DNA from: Castanea sativa | Taxonomy: Eukaryota > Streptophyta > Magnoliopsida > Fagales > Fagaceae | DNA length: 64,000 nt | NCBI RefSeq assembly: GCF_040712315.1 | Contig: NC_134024.1 | Location: 3,061,158 to 3,125,157 of the forward strand | Direction: 5' to 3' | In this document: positions 59,536 to 64,000 of the stretch, in pieces | Position numbering within the stretch: position 1 is the first letter of the stretch | Layout of the letters: every line of letters starts with the position of its first letter | Program-made: the position numbers and the translations under genes | Notes under the pieces: model-generated | Told to the model about the DNA's origin: nothing | The model's database searches: none | What the model saw: only the letters and a program-made list of their open reading frames with translations

Positions 59536-60279
59536 TAAGTTGAAGAGTGGAGGAAAGTTGTAGGAAGTTTCCTTGAGTGGTATTAACTTTTTGGTGTACA
59601 GTTATAAAGTTCTGTTTATATTACTTTTTGACAAATTATAAAGTTTTGCACATATTACTTTCTTTTTTTATCTATTCAGAGTCTAGATGTCATCGTAACA
59701 TGACATGCACATAATTGCTTTTTTTTTGTGTGCGCGCTGAGTTTGAGAGAAGAGAAAATAATAGAGACAAAGCGTATGTCATTGAGAACTTGTGGACAGT
59801 AATGGTTTCTACTTTAATGAATTGTTGATTTCTGTTCATGTTAGAGAGTTTAGGAAAGTTCCTCCAAAGTTTCCTGATTGACTCTTAGTCCACAAGTAAA
59901 TTTTTTTTTTATTTTTATAAATAAGTCATTGACAATGGCTATTATTCGAAGCAATTATGTGACATAGTGACAATGATTAAAAAAAAAAAAAATGAGGCGT
60001 TGCGAGAATGGTGAATTCTATAAATAATTTAGATAACCCAAATTCCCAAAAAAAAAAAAATGGACCAAAGAAAAGATCTATTGAATTTTGTATTAATTTT
60101 ATGTTCTTAAAGTGTTGATAACAATTATTTTTAAATATTAATAGGATAATAATTAATATTTATTACTAAAAATTAGTCAAATAATCATGGCTTTTGGATA
60201 TTCAAGAATAAGTTAATCCATTTTCTTATGTCAATGGTTACATGTTGGACAAAGACATAATGACTCGTGAATAAGTTAA
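59536..60279. repeat. duplicate of 55.0-55.7 and 57.6-57.7 kb
   Basis: Non-coding. Same order of landmarks as the partner copies; 60110-60240 matches 57600-57720 (GTTGATAACAATTATTTTTAAATAT). Confidence 0.6.
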
Positions 60280-60435
60280 AGAAAATTATTAGGTACTCCC
60301 AGAGTATCATAAATATGTACTCTCCCTCTCACATAAATGGTGGGTCTCACCATGAATTTAATTAGTGGGACCACCATTCATGTGAGAGGAAGGAGTAAGC
60401 ATTTATAGTACTCCGAGAGTACACAATAATTTTTC
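60280..60435. mobile_element. MULE-type fold-back MITE, 156 bp, 9-bp TSD
   Basis: Exact ATAAGTTAA at 60271-60279 and 60436-60444. The arms pair over about 65 bases: AGAAAATTATTAGGTACTCC with, read backwards, GAAAAATTATTGTGTACTCT, then CTCTCACATAAATGGTGG with CTCTCACATGAATGGTGG. Confidence 0.8.
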
Positions 60436-60866
60436 ATAAGTTAATATAATTTTTATAAGCCATGGAGTTAAAACACACAAACAAATAGTTATTTAAATTG
60501 ACATCCGGTGAGTTTAAAATTTTTCCTTCAAATTGATTTAAAAGACAATTATGTTTGCCTTTAACAATACATATGTGTGTCACTGATTAAAAATTGTGGT
60601 TAGGATATTTGTTAATGAATTATTTTTAAAAAGTTTTTATATTAAAAAAATAAAAAGTTGTAAAAAAAATCAAATTTTTAATTAAAATTTTCTAAAAATA
60701 TGTTTTTCTTTTCTTTCTCTTAATGATAATTCCATAGTCAAGCTAGCCCACTTTCCACGTTCTTGAAAAGAGGACAGAAGGACATAGCTAGCTTAAGTCA
60801 CCTGCCTTTAAAGTTTGGTTGATCTGCGTTTCTCTTAATTTGTGCATTTAATCCAAGAAAGTCAAT
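60436..60866. other. non-coding
   Basis: AT-rich. 60735-60790 (CTAGCCCACTTTCCACGTTC, then CATAGCTAGC) resembles 57780-57815. No gene. Confidence 0.4.
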
Positions 60867-61405
60867 ACCGTACCTGAGGCTGTACCGGTTTAGTTACCGG
60901 TACGATATATTTCAGATACCGGTCAATACCGGTGTACCGTTTCGGGTTTACCGCTATTTTATACACACACACACACATACCAAAATATCTAGAACCATGT
61001 TTATAAACATATAATATTTCACTTATATTATAGTAAATATAAAAGTTTATTATAAAACATTACCTCAATTCAGAATAAATTATTCATAATTTTAGACTTT
61101 AGTATCAAATAAAAGAACAAAAAAAAAACACAATATAAAAAATAGAAAGCTTAGTTGTTCATTGCATACTAAGAAAACAAATAATACTAAGAAGTTAATG
61201 TAAATAAGTTACCATTATACCTTTACAAAAATTCAAAAATTACAAAACTAAAAAAAAAAAAGCTTTTTTCTGTACCGGCCGGTATTACCCGAAATTGGCC
61301 GGTATGGTCGGTATTTTTTTCGGTACAATATAAAAGTGTACCGGTACCAGTGCACTGGCCGGTACGGTATGTACCGGCCGATACCGGTACGATATCGGCC
61401 ACACT
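60867..61405. repeat. ACCGGT-rich element with inverted ends
   Basis: Two GC-rich islands, 60867-60950 and 61274-61405, packed with ACCGGTA/TACCGGT and GGCCGGTA palindromes, separate about 320 AT-rich bases that begin with an (AC)n tract. The islands are mutually inverted (GTTACCGGTACGATAT against ATCGTACCGGTATCGG), so a transposon with repeat-rich ends is likely. TSD not found. Confidence 0.55.
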
Positions 61406-62880
61406 GATTTAACCATGGTCCACTTTCTACGTTGTCTTTTCCTTTTGATTTTAGTGTTTAACTATGAATCACTTTTCACTCTTTCGAACAGAGGAAAATA
61501 GGACACAAATTGACCTAAATGGTGACCAGCTATAAAGCATAAAGTTCAATTCATATAAATGGAGATGGAATGGTCTGTATAAATTGCTTTAGTGGTAATA
61601 GTACACCCAAGTTTAAATTCAATTTGACTCTCAAAAATAAAAAGTTTAAATTCAATTTCACAATTTTCGTCAATTTATGATTAGATTTCAACACTTACAC
61701 GTAACTACTATAGGTACTTGTTAATAAATATAAAAAATTAAGTATACTAATCATAAGGTGAAGTATGTTGTGAATTTGGATGGAGTTGGGTGTGTTCCTA
61801 ACATTTTTTATTATTTTTATTTTTATTTTATAGATATCATATGAATTTAACTTATAGTATTGGTTCTATGATGATGATTGATTTTTTAATAATCAGATTA
61901 ATATTCCATTTTTCTAATAGATATAATAATATTTCAACTTTATGATGTCCGTTCAATAAATACACTTTATCATTATATTAAAATAGCACTTGATTTTTGT
62001 GTTAACTAGAAATCCTTTTTTGAGATTTGGGTAACTAGAAGTCTAGAATTTTTTTTTTTTTTTTGAGAGTGTAAGTGGAATTCAAACTTAAAGGAAAAAT
62101 CTTGTTATGTTCCTTTTTTCTATGCAAGCCATTTTTTAGTGTCGATTGCGTAAATACCTTAGTTGAAACTTAACACACATGAATAAAAGAAAATTATTTT
62201 ATATTTTTATATAGATAAGATACAATTTCAATATATGACATCTGCTCCATGATAATTGATTTTTATCATTAGACTAAAACACCAATTAATTTTTGGTGTA
62301 AATGGTATTTAAATTTTCAATATTTTATTCAACGATCATTTCTTAGAGAACTCATAGGATCTATAGTTGTGTCATTTAATTTGTACCTCTTACATTCAAA
62401 ATTTTAGAATACCATACATTTTTAGCATAGCAAACTAAAATGATTTCTGTTTAGTGATGCAAAAATTGGTGCTTCAACATGAGAGGCTCAGTTGAACTAT
62501 ATGATTGGTAAACAGCATTAACTATCATATAAAAAGGGGTAAAAGAATTGATAATTCTCCATGTCACAAAAACGAAAAATGAAACACTTGCAAGATTCTT
62601 CATGTTTCCCCTCCTTATCTTCCATCTACTCTGGACCAAAACTGGCCACAAAAGCTTCACACTCAAATTTGTATATCAACCAAACTTTTGATTAAAGATG
62701 TGAAATGAGGAAAAAACAATAGAAGAATGAAAAACAAAATCTATATTCAATAGATTTGACAAAAAAGTGAATCTTTGGGGGGCCAAAACCTTGAAGACCC
62801 AGACAAGCATATAATATAATCAACGAAATGCTTACAAGCTTTTTGATCCCTGTTGGCTTATTAATCTATTAAAAATTAGA
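61406..62880. other. no gene seen
   Basis: AT-rich intergenic DNA. A minus frame at 62451-62666 has no recognised domain or splice context. Confidence 0.4.
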
Positions 62881-63448
62881 AGAATCCTAAATATCAAATT
62901 AAAACATAATCGATGGCTTAATTCAATAAGGGTGATGATAAAAGTTTATTCACCTCCATGCATTCGATAGTTTTCCTGGAAAGTGAAGCTTCAGCCTTCA
63001 ATCCCAAGTATAAATTTTTTTAATTACAAGGTAATTTATTAGGATGGCAGTGCCATACTAATAATTACAGATAGTTTGATAAATTGGAATGTGCTGCATA
63101 AATTGCTTTAGTGTTACTGGTAACTACAATTTTTTTTTTCCTTTTTTATATGATAAGAGTTAAGTTTATAGTATCAAACTATCAATTTTATAATAATAAT
63201 TTTTTTTATCACTATATATAGATAAAAATTGATTTTTATTTTTAATGTAAAAAAATTTAAATCTAAATTTTTTATTGAATCACAAAGAATTACCTATTGA
63301 TCTAACGCAACCCAAGTCATAAACTGTAGACCTGGTGACTAGTACAGCCAGTCACATAATTACAGTCAATCAAAGGAGTACAATCTGTACAGGTAGCAGA
63401 AATTTAATTATGAAATCTTTTACAAGGTAATTTATTAGTTTGATACTA

Positions 63449-63512
<64 letters not shown>

Positions 63513-64000
63513 TGGTAGTTACTGGTTAGTGGTAATTGGGGTCTAAAGTAGTGTATTTTCGGAATAATTTTTCACTATGCATGCCTTGTGAAACTATAGC
63601 TTATTAGCGCCCACTTGAATCTATGCTTTGATTTTTGAATTAATTTAGCATCCGTTTGGGAACAGCTTATTTAGCTGAAATTGAATATTTTTTGCTGAAA
63701 ATATCATAAATAAAATTAAAAAGTAATTGAAATAGTACTCATAAATTGAACAAAAAATACAATAAAATTAATAAATAGTATCAAAAATAAATTAAATAAC
63801 AATAAAAATAAATTAAATAAGTAAATAAATCTGACTTTTAATGTTCTTAAACTGGCTTTTAAGCCAATGGCAAACCCACCCATAACGTTCTTAAACGGTT
63901 GATAACAATCATTTTTAAATATGAGTAGGATAATAATTAATATTTAATATTAAATATCAGTCAATGCTTTTGGATATTCGAGAATAAGTTAACCCCTTTC
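62881..64000. repeat. duplicate of 56.6-57.7 kb
   Basis: Collinear with 56630-57730 with few differences, except for a long (AT)n run in this copy only. Continues past the right edge. The end region (CCGTTTGGGAACAGC to AATGGCAAACC) looks like an old MITE shared by both copies. Confidence 0.7.
63451..63510. repeat. (AT)30 microsatellite
   Basis: Sixty bases of pure AT, inserted relative to the duplicate near 57200. Confidence 0.95.

Noticed and set aside
1..64000. CRISPR arrays, operons, prophage or bacterial defence systems
   Set aside because: No regular repeat-spacer structure and clear plant exon-intron genes; the window is eukaryotic nuclear DNA.
1..64000. tRNA or rRNA genes
   Set aside because: No convincing cloverleaf or rRNA sequence was recognised by eye; only the SINE has tRNA-like boxes. 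A tRNAscan run would be decisive.

Overview
The window is AT-rich, intron-containing nuclear DNA of a flowering plant. TIR-NBS-LRR (TNL) immune receptor genes with phase-2/0/0 introns, a plant DUF579 fragment and plant-type MITEs, a SINE, LINEs and a Helitron all fit. TNLs are absent from grasses, so this is most likely a eudicot; a woody, Fagaceae-like genome is my impression only. There is no prokaryotic organisation, and nearly all short open frames are chance frames.

Layout. (1) 1-3.7 kb: first (TIR) exon of a minus-strand TNL. The AT-rich DNA to its left resembles intron 1 of the second TNL, so the gene probably runs off the left edge. (2) 3.7-17 kb: 5' flank made of three copies of a degenerate unit 'A' (about 5.5, 8.6 and 13.2 kb), cut by MITEs, a SINE with target-site duplication (TSD) and a 5'-truncated LINE with a perfect 18-bp TSD. 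(3) 17-24 kb: decayed TNL surroundings (C-terminal remnant, LINE remnants) between two inverted GGACCGAAT-type minisatellite arrays. (4) 24-34 kb: plus-strand exon-like pieces of an unidentified gene, a 1.9-kb Helitron, a 'B' unit, a chimeric DUF579 pseudogene and a hAT-type MITE with 8-bp TSD. (5) 34-41 kb: mostly empty sequence, another B unit and an LRR-exon remnant. (6) 41-49.2 kb: a fourth B unit and the only near-complete gene, a four-exon TNL with TIR, NB-ARC, LRR, C-JID and an acidic tail, broken by one extra base in a 7-base homopolymer. (7) 49.2-64 kb: its 5' flank, again with sequence shared with 4-16 kb, then duplicated intergenic DNA loaded with MITEs.

Interpretation. This is a tandemly duplicated TNL cluster. 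The two TIR starts lie about 45.5 kb apart in the same orientation with related 5' flanks and related first introns. The B units are copies of the region downstream of an ancestral TNL and carry an old LINE remnant, so they mark former gene copies. If expressed and intact, the TNL would be a cytoplasmic or nuclear receptor whose TIR domain hydrolyses NAD+ on effector recognition. No clearly new biological system is visible; the interest lies in the receptor's state, its repetitive acidic tail and the datable transposon insertions with empty sites in the same window.
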